Positions 18,815 to 26,613 of a stretch of 64,000 nt of DNA are shown here, one piece after another. The position numbers and the translations under genes were made by a program. Every line of letters begins with the position of its first letter. Positions within the stretch are counted from its first letter, which is position 1. A model generated the notes under the pieces. That model saw only the letters and a program-made list of their open reading frames with translations, had not been told where the DNA came from and searched no databases. Origin of the DNA: Petrimonas sp. IBARAKI (GTDB lineage Bacteria > Bacteroidota > Bacteroidia > Bacteroidales > Dysgonomonadaceae); contig AP018040.2 of the NCBI GenBank assembly GCA_002356435.2, forward strand, positions 992,001 through 1,056,000. Direction: 5' to 3'.

Positions 18815-18923
18815 TCATAGCAACGGTAATTGCCTTGTGTACCAACTGCGTTGATTGCTTATTTATTTGTACGTTGTTGCCCGTTAGCAACAAAACGGAT
18901 GCACTTGTGGATTATTTAGTTTG

Positions 18924-19511
18924 TTAATCCGGATTGCGTCTTAAAAGAGCCAAGAGAGAAGCAGACATTTTCCCGATGTTCTCTGTCAGGTTAAACTTGA
19001 ATTTATTGAACTTCCAATTAAACATGTGCAGTTTAAAGGTGGCCAATGATATCATCGTTAAATCGCTTGATGCAACGGACTGAATAAAGGTTCCTTGTTT
19101 TTGGCCTTCTTGGAGAATTTGCTCCAGATGGCTACTTGTAAGGGTCATTAAACCAGATATTTCGTTATTTATCTTATCACTTTCGTCCATTAATCCTTCC
19201 GAAAATACCGTAACCACGAAATATGGATTTTCTTTAAAATAGAGGCTAAGTCTAGTGAAGAATATTACAAAATCTTTTTCTACATCGCCGGTTTTTGTCA
19301 GGTTACTTAATATTTTGCTGATATTGGTTTTTAAATATTTAAGCATCATAATAATAATCTCTTCTTTGCTCGAAAAATGCCTGTAAATAGCGCCTTCAGA
19401 GAACTGCATTTCTTTTGCGAGATTTTTAATCGTTAGCCCGTTAGCTCCCGAAGCAGTAAGAATTTTTCCGGTTGCTTCAATAATTTCCAGTTGTCTTGGC
19501 GTAATTTCCAT
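18924..19511 (-). CDS. TetR-family transcriptional regulator
   Basis: About 195 residues from the ATG at 19511 (MEITPRQLEIIEATGKILTA). The N-terminal helix-turn-helix is GLTIKNLAKEMQFSEGAIYR, then HFSSKEEII; the rest is a helical ligand-binding domain of the TetR fold. An upstream in-frame ATG at 19610 would place 33 extra residues ahead of the -7 box at 19549-19556, so 19511 is preferred. It is divergent from the ECF sigma gene, with a palindrome between them at 19631-19646. The ligand is unknown. Confidence 0.86.
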   Translation of the reverse strand: MEITPRQLEIIEATGKILTASGANGLTIKNLAKEMQFSEGAIYRHFSSKEEIIIMMLKYLKTNISKILSNLTKTGDVEKDFVIFFTRLSLYFKENPYFVVTVFSEGLMDESDKINNEISGLMTLTSSHLEQILQEGQKQGTFIQSVASSDLTMISLATFKLHMFNWKFNKFKFNLTENIGKMSASLLALLRRNPD

Positions 19512-19548
19512 TGTAATAATTATTTGACGGTAAAAGAGAACATGATTA

Positions 19549-19556
19549 CAAAGATA
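19549..19556 (-). promoter_or_regulatory. -7 element TATCTTTG of the TetR-family gene
   Basis: CAAAGATA on the plus strand reads TATCTTTG on the minus strand, 38 bases upstream of the ATG at 19511. No clear -33 TTTG is seen. Confidence 0.5.
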
Positions 19557-19630
19557 GATCTTATTTACGATTACCGGTTTTATTTTTAATTGAAATAAGG
19601 GGGTAAACACCGTGCGTGACCATTCATCCT

Positions 19631-19646
19631 AAGTATAAATATACTT
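19631..19646. promoter_or_regulatory. Perfect palindrome between TetR and ECF sigma genes, candidate operator
   Basis: AAGTATA-AA-TATACTT is a perfect 7+7 inverted repeat with a 2-base spacer. It lies just upstream of a -7-like TACCTTTA (19663-19670) for the sigma gene and upstream of the divergent TetR promoter. The size and symmetry suit a TetR dimer site. Confidence 0.5.
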
Positions 19647-19727
19647 GAATAGCTAAAAATTGTACCTTTACCGTAGGAAAAATTATTTTCCGGTGTCTTA
19701 TATCTTATTGAATGCTGAAACGAGTAA

Positions 19728-20267
19728 ATGTCTGACGAACAACTCATACACGAAATAATATCGGGCAATACTTCTGCCTTTAAAATGCTGGTGGAGAAAT
19801 ACCAATTACGGGTATTTCGCACCGTTTTAGGGTTCGTTCATTCTAAAGAAGATGCCGAGGATATCACCCAGGATATTTTTATGAAAGCGTATCAGTCGCT
19901 CGTGTTCTTTAAAGGTGAATCGGAATTTACTACATGGCTCTACAGGATTACCGCGAATATGAGCATCAATTTCGTCAATCGAAATCGAAAAAACCGGTTC
20001 TTGCAATCCCTCGAAGATATTTTTTACAAGCCAAGCGGTGAAAAAACGCCATTGGAACAACTGGAAGAGTCGGAACGCGACCAGCGTATCCGTAAAGCAA
20101 TCGATTCGTTGCCTGAAAAGCAACGAACGGCTTTTGTCTTAAGTAAATACGAAGAACTGCCTCAGAAAACGATTGCTTCTGTAATGAATATATCGGAAGG
20201 TGCCGTTGAGCAACTTTTGCAACGGGCAAAAAACAATTTGCAAAAAAAATTAAGCACACATCCGTAG
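19728..20267 (+). CDS. ECF-type RNA polymerase sigma factor
   Basis: A 179-residue sigma-70-family factor with region 2 (FVHSKEDAEDITQDIFMKAY, about residues 39-58) and region 4 (LPEKQRTAFVLSKYEELPQK then TIASVMNISEGAVEQLLQRA). Regions 1.1 and 3 are absent. It is followed by a small single-pass membrane protein and a periplasmic sensor-like protein, an arrangement seen for envelope or metal-stress sigma factors. It is divergent from a TetR regulator, which may repress it. Confidence 0.93.
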   Translation: MSDEQLIHEIISGNTSAFKMLVEKYQLRVFRTVLGFVHSKEDAEDITQDIFMKAYQSLVFFKGESEFTTWLYRITANMSINFVNRNRKNRFLQSLEDIFYKPSGEKTPLEQLEESERDQRIRKAIDSLPEKQRTAFVLSKYEELPQKTIASVMNISEGAVEQLLQRAKNNLQKKLSTHP

Positions 20268-20312
20268 GAAATTAAATGTCATCGTGTCTAACTCATTAAA
20301 CAAACAACAAGA

Positions 20313-20606
20313 ATGAAAACGGAACATCAAATAGATGATTTTATCCGACGCGAAAAGCAAACGGAACCTAATCCGTTTTTAAGCAGCCGCGTGATGGCAA
20401 ACATTGAAAAGTTGCAGAAGCCGGAAGTGAAAAAAAATCCGGTTTGGCAAGTTGCTGCCGTTTCTGCGAGCGTAGCCGCTGTTGTTTTTTTAGGAATATC
20501 AATCGGTAACAGTTATGTTGACAGCACATCGCCGGAAACGGTTATGAACATCAACGACAGCCAGATGGAAAATTTAGGATATTACAACCTCGAAAATTAT
20601 GAATAA
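20313..20606 (+). CDS. Small single-pass membrane protein, probable anti-sigma factor
   Basis: A 97-residue protein with a charged N-terminal cytoplasmic part (about residues 1-45, IDDFIRREKQTEPNPFLSSR) and one membrane helix (WQVAAVSASVAAVVFLGISIG, about 46-66). A short periplasmic tail rich in Asn and Ser follows. It has no zinc-binding HxxxCxxC motif. Its place directly after an ECF sigma gene, and its overlap by 8 bases with a periplasmic sensor gene, suggest that it holds the sigma factor at the membrane. The function is inferred from context. Confidence 0.7.
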   Translation: MKTEHQIDDFIRREKQTEPNPFLSSRVMANIEKLQKPEVKKNPVWQVAAVSASVAAVVFLGISIGNSYVDSTSPETVMNINDSQMENLGYYNLENYE

Positions 20607-21165
20607 GACAAACAAAATACTGTGGTTCGTAATAGCATTGCTGGTTATCCTGAATCTGGCAACCATCGGGACCATTTTCTACCATAACAGGCAGAGTAAA
20701 GACGACAACCAGGCAATTGTTCTCGATGAAAACCGGCCAAACCCCTTGACCGGACGTTTTTTCAGGCAGGAACTTGGATTCAATGATGCCCAGATGGAGG
20801 TTTTCAGGGAAGCGAACCGCCATTTTCAATACGTTGCCAATGATTTGATTTTCGAAATGGACTCACTGAAAAGCGAGATGTTTGAGGAGTTAAACGGGAC
20901 TCATCCCGACTCAACAAGATTGCATAATTTGTCGGCTCATTTAGGCAGGCATCATGCCGAACTAAAGAATGTCACCAACGACTTTTACCTGAAAATAAAA
21001 TCAGTATGCGATTCCTCACAATGCGAGCGTTTACAGGGGGCCTTTCTTCCGCTTTTCAGAGACGGGACGGTAGCCAATTTCGGAAGAAGATACAACCGGA
21101 ACGACAGCATTGGTCGCGGGCAGGAATACAGGCACAGATACAGGCGCGGTTGGAGATTGCAATAA
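20599..21165 (+). CDS. Spy/CpxP/CnrX-like periplasmic sensor protein
   Basis: A 188-residue protein anchored by one N-terminal helix (ILWFVIALLVILNLATIGTIFY, about residues 7-28) with a helical periplasmic domain. The family's LTxxQ-type helix pair appears as LGFNDAQMEVFREANRHF, followed by a second helix pair and an Arg-rich tail. The relation is to the CnrX/Spy (heavy-metal resistance) group, which either sense metals or act as chaperones. A regulatory role beside the sigma/anti-sigma pair is likely. I see no clear metal-binding cluster. Confidence 0.72.
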   Translation: MNKTNKILWFVIALLVILNLATIGTIFYHNRQSKDDNQAIVLDENRPNPLTGRFFRQELGFNDAQMEVFREANRHFQYVANDLIFEMDSLKSEMFEELNGTHPDSTRLHNLSAHLGRHHAELKNVTNDFYLKIKSVCDSSQCERLQGAFLPLFRDGTVANFGRRYNRNDSIGRGQEYRHRYRRGWRLQ

Positions 21166-21207
21166 ATAAGATAGAAGCACATAACTAACAATTAAAAATC
21201 AGAAAAG

Positions 21208-21573
21208 ATGAAAGCAAAACTTTTTATTTCAGCTATAGCAGTTGTTTTATCGGTAGGGATGGTAACTGCTCAGAATCAGAATCCGGTCAGAAAAGACACA
21301 ACAACTTCCACTCAAAACGGACCTGCGTTTGTGGATAAAGACAACAACGGTGTTTGCGACAATTTTGAGAACGGGACACCGCGAAATCCGAATGCAAACG
21401 GAAAACAGCGCCTGCTTGACGGAAGCGGCCGGGGGATGGGCTTCCGTAACGGAAAAGGCATGCCGCGGCGAGGCCGGGGACAAGGCTGCTGCATAGGGCT
21501 TCGCAACGGTAAAGGGAGTGCGGTAAATTTCGTGGATGCCAATAAAAACGGCATTTGTGACCGCAGGGAATAA
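21208..21573 (+). CDS. Small secreted protein with two DxDxNGxCD-type loops
   Basis: A 121-residue protein with a signal peptide (MKAKLFISAIAVVLSVGMVTA). The mature part contains FVDKDNNGVCDNF near residue 42 and FVDANKNGICDRRE at the very end. Both resemble the calcium-binding loop of EF-hand or dockerin-type proteins, with a cysteine inside each. Between them is a Gly/Arg-rich stretch with GQGCCIGLRNGKG. It is probably the last gene of the sigma-factor set. The function is unknown; a metal-binding or redox role fits the cysteines. Confidence 0.65.
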   Translation: MKAKLFISAIAVVLSVGMVTAQNQNPVRKDTTTSTQNGPAFVDKDNNGVCDNFENGTPRNPNANGKQRLLDGSGRGMGFRNGKGMPRRGRGQGCCIGLRNGKGSAVNFVDANKNGICDRRE

Positions 21574-21775
21574 ATCACAAAAATCAAAGCACCCGATACC
21601 AACATTTAGCCCAATTATGCGAATTTAGTTTGTACATCAGAAAGCCATTGGGTGTTTGTAGAAAAATTTATTACGCAGGAATGTTGAGTTTCAATTCAAA
21701 ATACTAAATTTACAGCGTTTTGGCGACACCGTTTTACCTCAATACAGGAGTATCAAGATTAATTAATCAAAGCCT

Positions 21776-22021
21776 ATGGATATTAGAAAAAACATTGCTG
21801 TCAGCGAAAACGGATTTATCTTTAATCCTCTTACGGGAGACAGTTTCAGCGTTAATCAGACGGGTGTATTTATTCTCCGTAAAATGAAAGAGGGTGACAG
21901 TAATGAAGATATCATGAAGGCACTCCAGGAGGAATACGAATTAGATACTTACACCGCCGAAAAGGACCTTTACGATTTCTTGTCTTTACTGAAAAGTTAC
22001 CAGCTGACCGAAAATGAGTAA
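21776..22021 (+). CDS. PqqD-like small protein
   Basis: An 81-residue protein of the PqqD fold, with a beta-rich N-terminus (FIFNPLTGDSFSVNQTG) and a helical C-terminus (EDIMKALQEEYELDTYTAEKDLYDFLSLL). PqqD-type domains are known to bind leader peptides for modifying enzymes. Here no precursor peptide is visible in the 200 bases upstream. The gene overlaps the ATP-grasp gene by 8 bases, so the two are surely co-translated and may work as a pair. It heads the six-gene cassette 21776-28510. Confidence 0.72.
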   Translation: MDIRKNIAVSENGFIFNPLTGDSFSVNQTGVFILRKMKEGDSNEDIMKALQEEYELDTYTAEKDLYDFLSLLKSYQLTENE

Positions 22022-23063
22022 AAGAAAAATTACCGTCGGGGTAAGCGGACTCAACAATATAGACAGCCCGGGACCCGGGATTCTTGTCATTCGCGCATTG
22101 AAGGAAAGCAGTGAATTCGATGTGCGAATTATCGGATTCTCGTACGAGACCCTGGAACCGGGAATTTATATGCACGAACTGGTGGACAAAGTGTATCAGT
22201 TGCCGTTACCCACTGCAGGATCTTCAATGCTGAAAGAAAGGCTGCAATATATTGCGGGCATTGAGAAAATAGATGTAATCATTCCCAATTTTGATGCAGA
22301 ACTGCACAACTTCATCAAGATACAACAGCAATTGAAATCGGAGCTGGACATTGCCACGTTTCTGCCTTCTCACGAATCGTTTGAAGAACGACAGAAATCG
22401 GAACTGAACAAATTTGGCGAAAAATACAACGTAAGGGTGCCGAAAAGCCATATGATAAATCAGCTTTCGGAATTGAAAAAGCTCGAAGACGATTTGGATT
22501 ATCCCATGGTTATCAAAGGCAGGTATTACGACGCATACGTTGCTTCTTCTCACGAACAGGCAAGCGCTGGTTTTTACAAGATAGTGTCCAAGTGGGGTTA
22601 CCCGGTGATTGTTCAGGAATTTGTGACCGGAACGGAAGTGAACGTCACCGCCATTGGTGATGGGTATGGCAACTGTATCGGTGCCGTGCCGATGCGGAAG
22701 CTTTACATCACCGACAAAGGAAAAGCGTGGTCGGGCATTTCGCTGGAAGATGATACGCTGATGGAAATTACACGCCGGGTGATTGAAAACAGCAAATGGC
22801 GCGGTGGCTGCGAGCTGGAGTTTATCAAAACCAAGAAAGATGAATATTATTTGCTGGAGATGAATCCGCGTTTTCCAGCCTGGGTTTACCTGGCAAACGG
22901 ATGCGGGCAAAACCACGCCGAAGCATTGGTGAAAATGGCGCTGGGTGAAGAGGTAAAACCATTTGCCGGATATAAAAGCGGGAAAATGTTCATCCGCTAT
23001 TCTTACGATATGATTGTGGATATTACGGAATTTGAAAAAATTTCAACAACGGGGGAAATGTAA
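22014..23063 (+). CDS. ATP-grasp ligase
   Basis: A 349-residue protein of the carbamoyl-phosphate-synthase/PylC-like ATP-grasp type. An N-terminal pre-ATP-grasp domain (ITVGVSGLNNIDSPGPGILV) is followed by the ATP-binding lysine segment YPMVIKGRYYDAYV, the loop VIVQEFVTGTEVNVTAIGDG, and the metal-binding end YYLLEMNPRFPAWVYLA. Such enzymes join a carboxylate to an amine or thiol using ATP. It lies between a PqqD-like gene and a decarboxylase gene 2 bases away. The substrate cannot be stated. Confidence 0.85.
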   Translation: MSKRKITVGVSGLNNIDSPGPGILVIRALKESSEFDVRIIGFSYETLEPGIYMHELVDKVYQLPLPTAGSSMLKERLQYIAGIEKIDVIIPNFDAELHNFIKIQQQLKSELDIATFLPSHESFEERQKSELNKFGEKYNVRVPKSHMINQLSELKKLEDDLDYPMVIKGRYYDAYVASSHEQASAGFYKIVSKWGYPVIVQEFVTGTEVNVTAIGDGYGNCIGAVPMRKLYITDKGKAWSGISLEDDTLMEITRRVIENSKWRGGCELEFIKTKKDEYYLLEMNPRFPAWVYLANGCGQNHAEALVKMALGEEVKPFAGYKSGKMFIRYSYDMIVDITEFEKISTTGEM

Positions 23064-23065
23064 AG

Positions 23066-24421
23066 ATGAAACCTACCTATGAACGCCCTGTCATTCAAAA
23101 ACTGAATACGGGCTTACTCAATAAATTCGGCAGCAGAACCGAGTACACACCCGTAAAACAGATCGATGGTGTTTCCGTAAACAACTTGATGGATCAGTAC
23201 GGTTCACCCTTGTTTGTGATCAGCGAGAAAACCATCCGTCAAACCTATCAACGTGCGTTGAAGGCGTTTAAAATGCGTTACCCGAAAGTGCAGTTTGCCT
23301 GGAGCTATAAAACCAACTATCTCGATGCGGTCTGCAACGTTTTTCATCAGGAAGGAAGCTGGGCGGAAGTGGTATCAGGATTTGAATACCAAAAAGCGCT
23401 ACACAACGGAGTGCCGGGTAACCTTATCATTTTCAACGGCCCTGATAAATCGGTGGAAGATTTGAAAAAGGCTGTCGAAAACCGTTCGCTTATTCATATC
23501 GACCATTTCGATGAACTCTATTCACTTATCGAGATGCTGGAAGGGACCTCCTACAGCGCACGCGTAGCCATTCGTGTAAATATGGACACGGGTGTTTATC
23601 CACAATGGGACAGGTTCGGATTCAATTATGAATCCGGACAGGCATGGAATGCTATCATGAAGATTGTGACACAGAAAAATCTCGAACTGGAAGGCCTGCA
23701 CTGTCACATCGGTACCTATATGCTTACGGCAAACGCATATGCGGTTGCTGCCCGGAAAATGTGTGAGTTGGCACAAGCTACGGCAAACACTGCCGGTATT
23801 AAAGTCAAGTACCTGGACATGGGTGGCGGATTTTGTTCTTCGAACACGCTGAAGGGCTCTTACTTGCAGGGTGTTGATGTAATTCCCAATTTTGACGATT
23901 ATGCCGAGGCTATTGTGAACACCCTTTTGCATTTTGGTTTCAAACCCGATGAATTACCCTTGTTGATCCTCGAAACAGGGCGGGCGTTGATCGACGAGGC
24001 CGGGTACCTGCTGGGGTCAGTCCTGGCTACGAAACGTCTGGCTGACAGTAGGCGGGCAACCGTTCTCGATATCGGTGTAAACATCATGTTTACCTCATTC
24101 TGGTACAATCATCGGGTATCGCCCGCACAGGATTTTACGCAGCATGCCGAAGAAATGGCGCTTTATGGCCCGTTGTGTATGAATATCGATTGCCTTCGTG
24201 AAAGTGTGAGCCTGCCTTTGCTGAAGAAGGGTGACCGTGTGGTGGTTCACGAAGTAGGTGCATACAACATGACACAATGGATGCAGTTTATCACGCTTCG
24301 GCCGAATGTAGTTATGATAGACACCACCGGGAAGGTGCATTTAATCCGGAAAAACGAAACCGTGGAAACTATCGTGGAAAACGAAAACGTACCCGATCAC
24401 CTAAAGGTTTTCAAGTTGTAA
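23066..24421 (+). CDS. Fold-III PLP-dependent decarboxylase (LysA/ornithine decarboxylase-like)
   Basis: A 451-residue enzyme of the alanine-racemase-fold decarboxylases. The PLP lysine is in FAWSYKTNYLDAV (near residue 76), the His in LEGLHCHIGTYM, and the Gly-rich phosphate loop is DMGGGF. The partner active-site residues are in LILETGRALID, GPLCMNIDCL and EVGAYNMTQW. Catalytic residues are intact. It is unlikely to be the housekeeping diaminopimelate decarboxylase, since it lies in the ATP-grasp/PqqD cassette and diverges around the lysine. It probably decarboxylates an amino acid or a ligated product. Confidence 0.83.
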   Translation: MKPTYERPVIQKLNTGLLNKFGSRTEYTPVKQIDGVSVNNLMDQYGSPLFVISEKTIRQTYQRALKAFKMRYPKVQFAWSYKTNYLDAVCNVFHQEGSWAEVVSGFEYQKALHNGVPGNLIIFNGPDKSVEDLKKAVENRSLIHIDHFDELYSLIEMLEGTSYSARVAIRVNMDTGVYPQWDRFGFNYESGQAWNAIMKIVTQKNLELEGLHCHIGTYMLTANAYAVAARKMCELAQATANTAGIKVKYLDMGGGFCSSNTLKGSYLQGVDVIPNFDDYAEAIVNTLLHFGFKPDELPLLILETGRALIDEAGYLLGSVLATKRLADSRRATVLDIGVNIMFTSFWYNHRVSPAQDFTQHAEEMALYGPLCMNIDCLRESVSLPLLKKGDRVVVHEVGAYNMTQWMQFITLRPNVVMIDTTGKVHLIRKNETVETIVENENVPDHLKVFKL

Positions 24422-24441
24422 AGTGTAAAAAGGATTGGTAA

Positions 24442-26613
24442 ATGAAATCGCAGATTCAATCCATCGGTGAGTTGCACTTGAATGGCACGATCAACAGCTA
24501 TGCCCAGATATTCTTTTCTCAGGATAGATGGTACGCCGTCATTTTACTGACGGTCAGTATGCTCGATTACCGGTTGGGATTGGGTGGGCTTACTGCGGTG
24601 GTCTTGACCAACCTGATGGCGCACCTGCTCGGTTTCTCGAAAGAAAAAATCAGAACCGGGCTATATGGTTTCAACGCTGTTTTTATCGGGATCAGTATGG
24701 TATATAAGTTTCACGTGAACCCGGCGCTGTTTGTGCTTTTCTTTTTTTCTGTTATTTTGGGATTTATGCTGACGATCTGGTTTGAAACCCTGTTATCCAA
24801 ATACAAAGTTCCCATCCTCACTCTTCCGTTTGTATTCACGTTGTTTGTAGTTGACCTTTCATTTAAAACATTTACCCATATCCAGCCCATTCTCCCTTTC
24901 GACCGTTTTACAATTGTTCTGGCAGAACAGATGAAAGTTCCCTGGTATAATGCCGTGCACTTTTTCGATAATACCGAAATTCCGCAGATGCTCTATTTTT
25001 ACTTAAAGACGATGGCCTCAATTTTCTTTACCGACAGCATTTTAGTGGGGGTGATTGTTGTAATTGCGTTGCTGTTTCATTCGAGAATTAAATCGACGGT
25101 GGCTTTTCTGGGATTTTTCTTTGCTTTTGTGACAAGCAAAATGATGGGAGTGGATATTCAGCAGCTGACCCAAAACCTGGCCGGGGTGAATTATATTTTC
25201 TGGGGAATGGCTATCGGCAGTTTCTTTATTATCCCCAACGCGTACAGCTACTTGTTGGTTGTAGGGCTTACCCCGGTGCTTTTCCTTTTTTATACAGGTA
25301 TCGAAAACCTTATTTTGAATATGGGGTTGTCTTCATATACCTTGTCGTTCAGTCTTTTGTCGATATTGCTGTTGTTCATTTTAAGGCAGCGAAGCCTGAA
25401 CCGATTTTTTGTTTTCCCCTATATACAATATTATAATCCTGAAAAGACGGTGTACAAGAATGTAAACTACATGCAACGTTTTGGACAGGAAACCTTGTTT
25501 AAGATGCAACTTCCATTTTTAGACAAGTGGACGGTCAGTCAGGGATACGATGGAGCTATCACGCATTTGGGCGACTGGGGAAAAGCGCTTGACTTTGTGA
25601 TTATGGATGAAGAGGGGAGTACTTGCTTCGGCAGGTGTGCGCAGAAAGAAGATTTCTACTGTTACAACAAACCGGTTCTTGCTCCTGCTGACGGTTATGT
25701 CTATACAATCAGCAACATTGCCGGAGACAATGAGATAAACCAGGTTGACACCCGGAAAAATTGGGGCAATACAATTATTATTAATCACCTAAACGGATTA
25801 TATACACAGATAAGTCACCTGAAGAAAGACAGTTTCAAGGTTCGCACCGGCGATTTTGTAACGAAAGGAACCGTCGTCGCCGCATGTGGCAATTCGGGAC
25901 GCTCTCCGGAGCCTCATCTTCATTTTCAAGTGCAGCTGACACCGGAAATCGGTGCGGCAACCCATCCGTATCCAATCGGGTATTTTTTCGAAAAAGCAAA
26001 GGGAAAAAGAGTACTGCGCATCGGTGAGGTTCCGCAGGAAAATTCAACCGCTTGGAATGTAGTGGCATCGGGTCTGTTGCTTGACGCATTTGAGGCTAAA
26101 CCGGGAAAACTGCTACGTGTAAAATACAACGGCGAAGATTTTATGTGGCCGGTAGCTACGGATGCTTATAACAAAACGTATATACATTGCCGGAAAACAA
26201 AATCGATGGCTTACCTGGAGAACGACGGCACAATGTTCTATTTTACCGATTTTGAAGGGAAAAAATCGTCGCCGTTGTATCTTTTTTATCGGAGTTGCTT
26301 TAAACTCCTGCTTTCCTGTGAAAAAGAAATTCCTGTAAAGGACTTCGTTCCCCTGACGAAAGAGCACCCCACCGGAACAAGGTGGATCCAGGACCTGTTG
26401 GCTCCGTTTGTAATTTTTACTCGAATCAAGTACCGGTCGGAATTGATAGAGGTGGACAACATGCATTTTCCCGAAAAAGTTGTTTACCTGACACAAACAA
26501 ATACGGTATCGTTTCATTTTAAAAACCGCCGGAAAGAAACATCGGTGACGGTTTTAAAAAACAGCATTGAAATCCATTTCCAAAACGAAAAATTATGTAT
26601 CGATTGGGCGTAA
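24442..26613 (+). CDS. Urea-transporter domain fused to an M23-type peptidase domain
   Basis: A 723-residue protein. Residues about 25-330 are polytopic and carry the urea-transporter feature IRTGLYGFNAVFIGISMVY, with a second inverted-type half (SKMMGVDIQQLTQNLAGVNY). Residues about 360-520 form a LytM/M23 metallopeptidase domain: THLGDWGKALDF supplies the first metal ligands with a longer spacing than the usual HxxxD, and EPHLHFQVQL supplies the HxH. A C-terminal beta-rich part follows (to 723), without a match I recognise. The topology places the peptidase after the last helix. Its neighbours suggest export or cell-wall work for a small product. Confidence 0.8.
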   Translation: MKSQIQSIGELHLNGTINSYAQIFFSQDRWYAVILLTVSMLDYRLGLGGLTAVVLTNLMAHLLGFSKEKIRTGLYGFNAVFIGISMVYKFHVNPALFVLFFFSVILGFMLTIWFETLLSKYKVPILTLPFVFTLFVVDLSFKTFTHIQPILPFDRFTIVLAEQMKVPWYNAVHFFDNTEIPQMLYFYLKTMASIFFTDSILVGVIVVIALLFHSRIKSTVAFLGFFFAFVTSKMMGVDIQQLTQNLAGVNYIFWGMAIGSFFIIPNAYSYLLVVGLTPVLFLFYTGIENLILNMGLSSYTLSFSLLSILLLFILRQRSLNRFFVFPYIQYYNPEKTVYKNVNYMQRFGQETLFKMQLPFLDKWTVSQGYDGAITHLGDWGKALDFVIMDEEGSTCFGRCAQKEDFYCYNKPVLAPADGYVYTISNIAGDNEINQVDTRKNWGNTIIINHLNGLYTQISHLKKDSFKVRTGDFVTKGTVVAACGNSGRSPEPHLHFQVQLTPEIGAATHPYPIGYFFEKAKGKRVLRIGEVPQENSTAWNVVASGLLLDAFEAKPGKLLRVKYNGEDFMWPVATDAYNKTYIHCRKTKSMAYLENDGTMFYFTDFEGKKSSPLYLFYRSCFKLLLSCEKEIPVKDFVPLTKEHPTGTRWIQDLLAPFVIFTRIKYRSELIEVDNMHFPEKVVYLTQTNTVSFHFKNRRKETSVTVLKNSIEIHFQNEKLCIDWA

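Noticed and set aside
22224-22916. 230-codon minus-strand frame opposite the ATP-grasp gene
   Set aside because: The ATP-grasp frame shows all family motifs; the antisense frame shows none.
23066-24421. Housekeeping diaminopimelate decarboxylase lysA
   Set aside because: The fold and active site fit, but the gene overlaps in context with a PqqD/ATP-grasp cassette and the lysine region differs from the usual YAxKAN, so a separate substrate is more likely.
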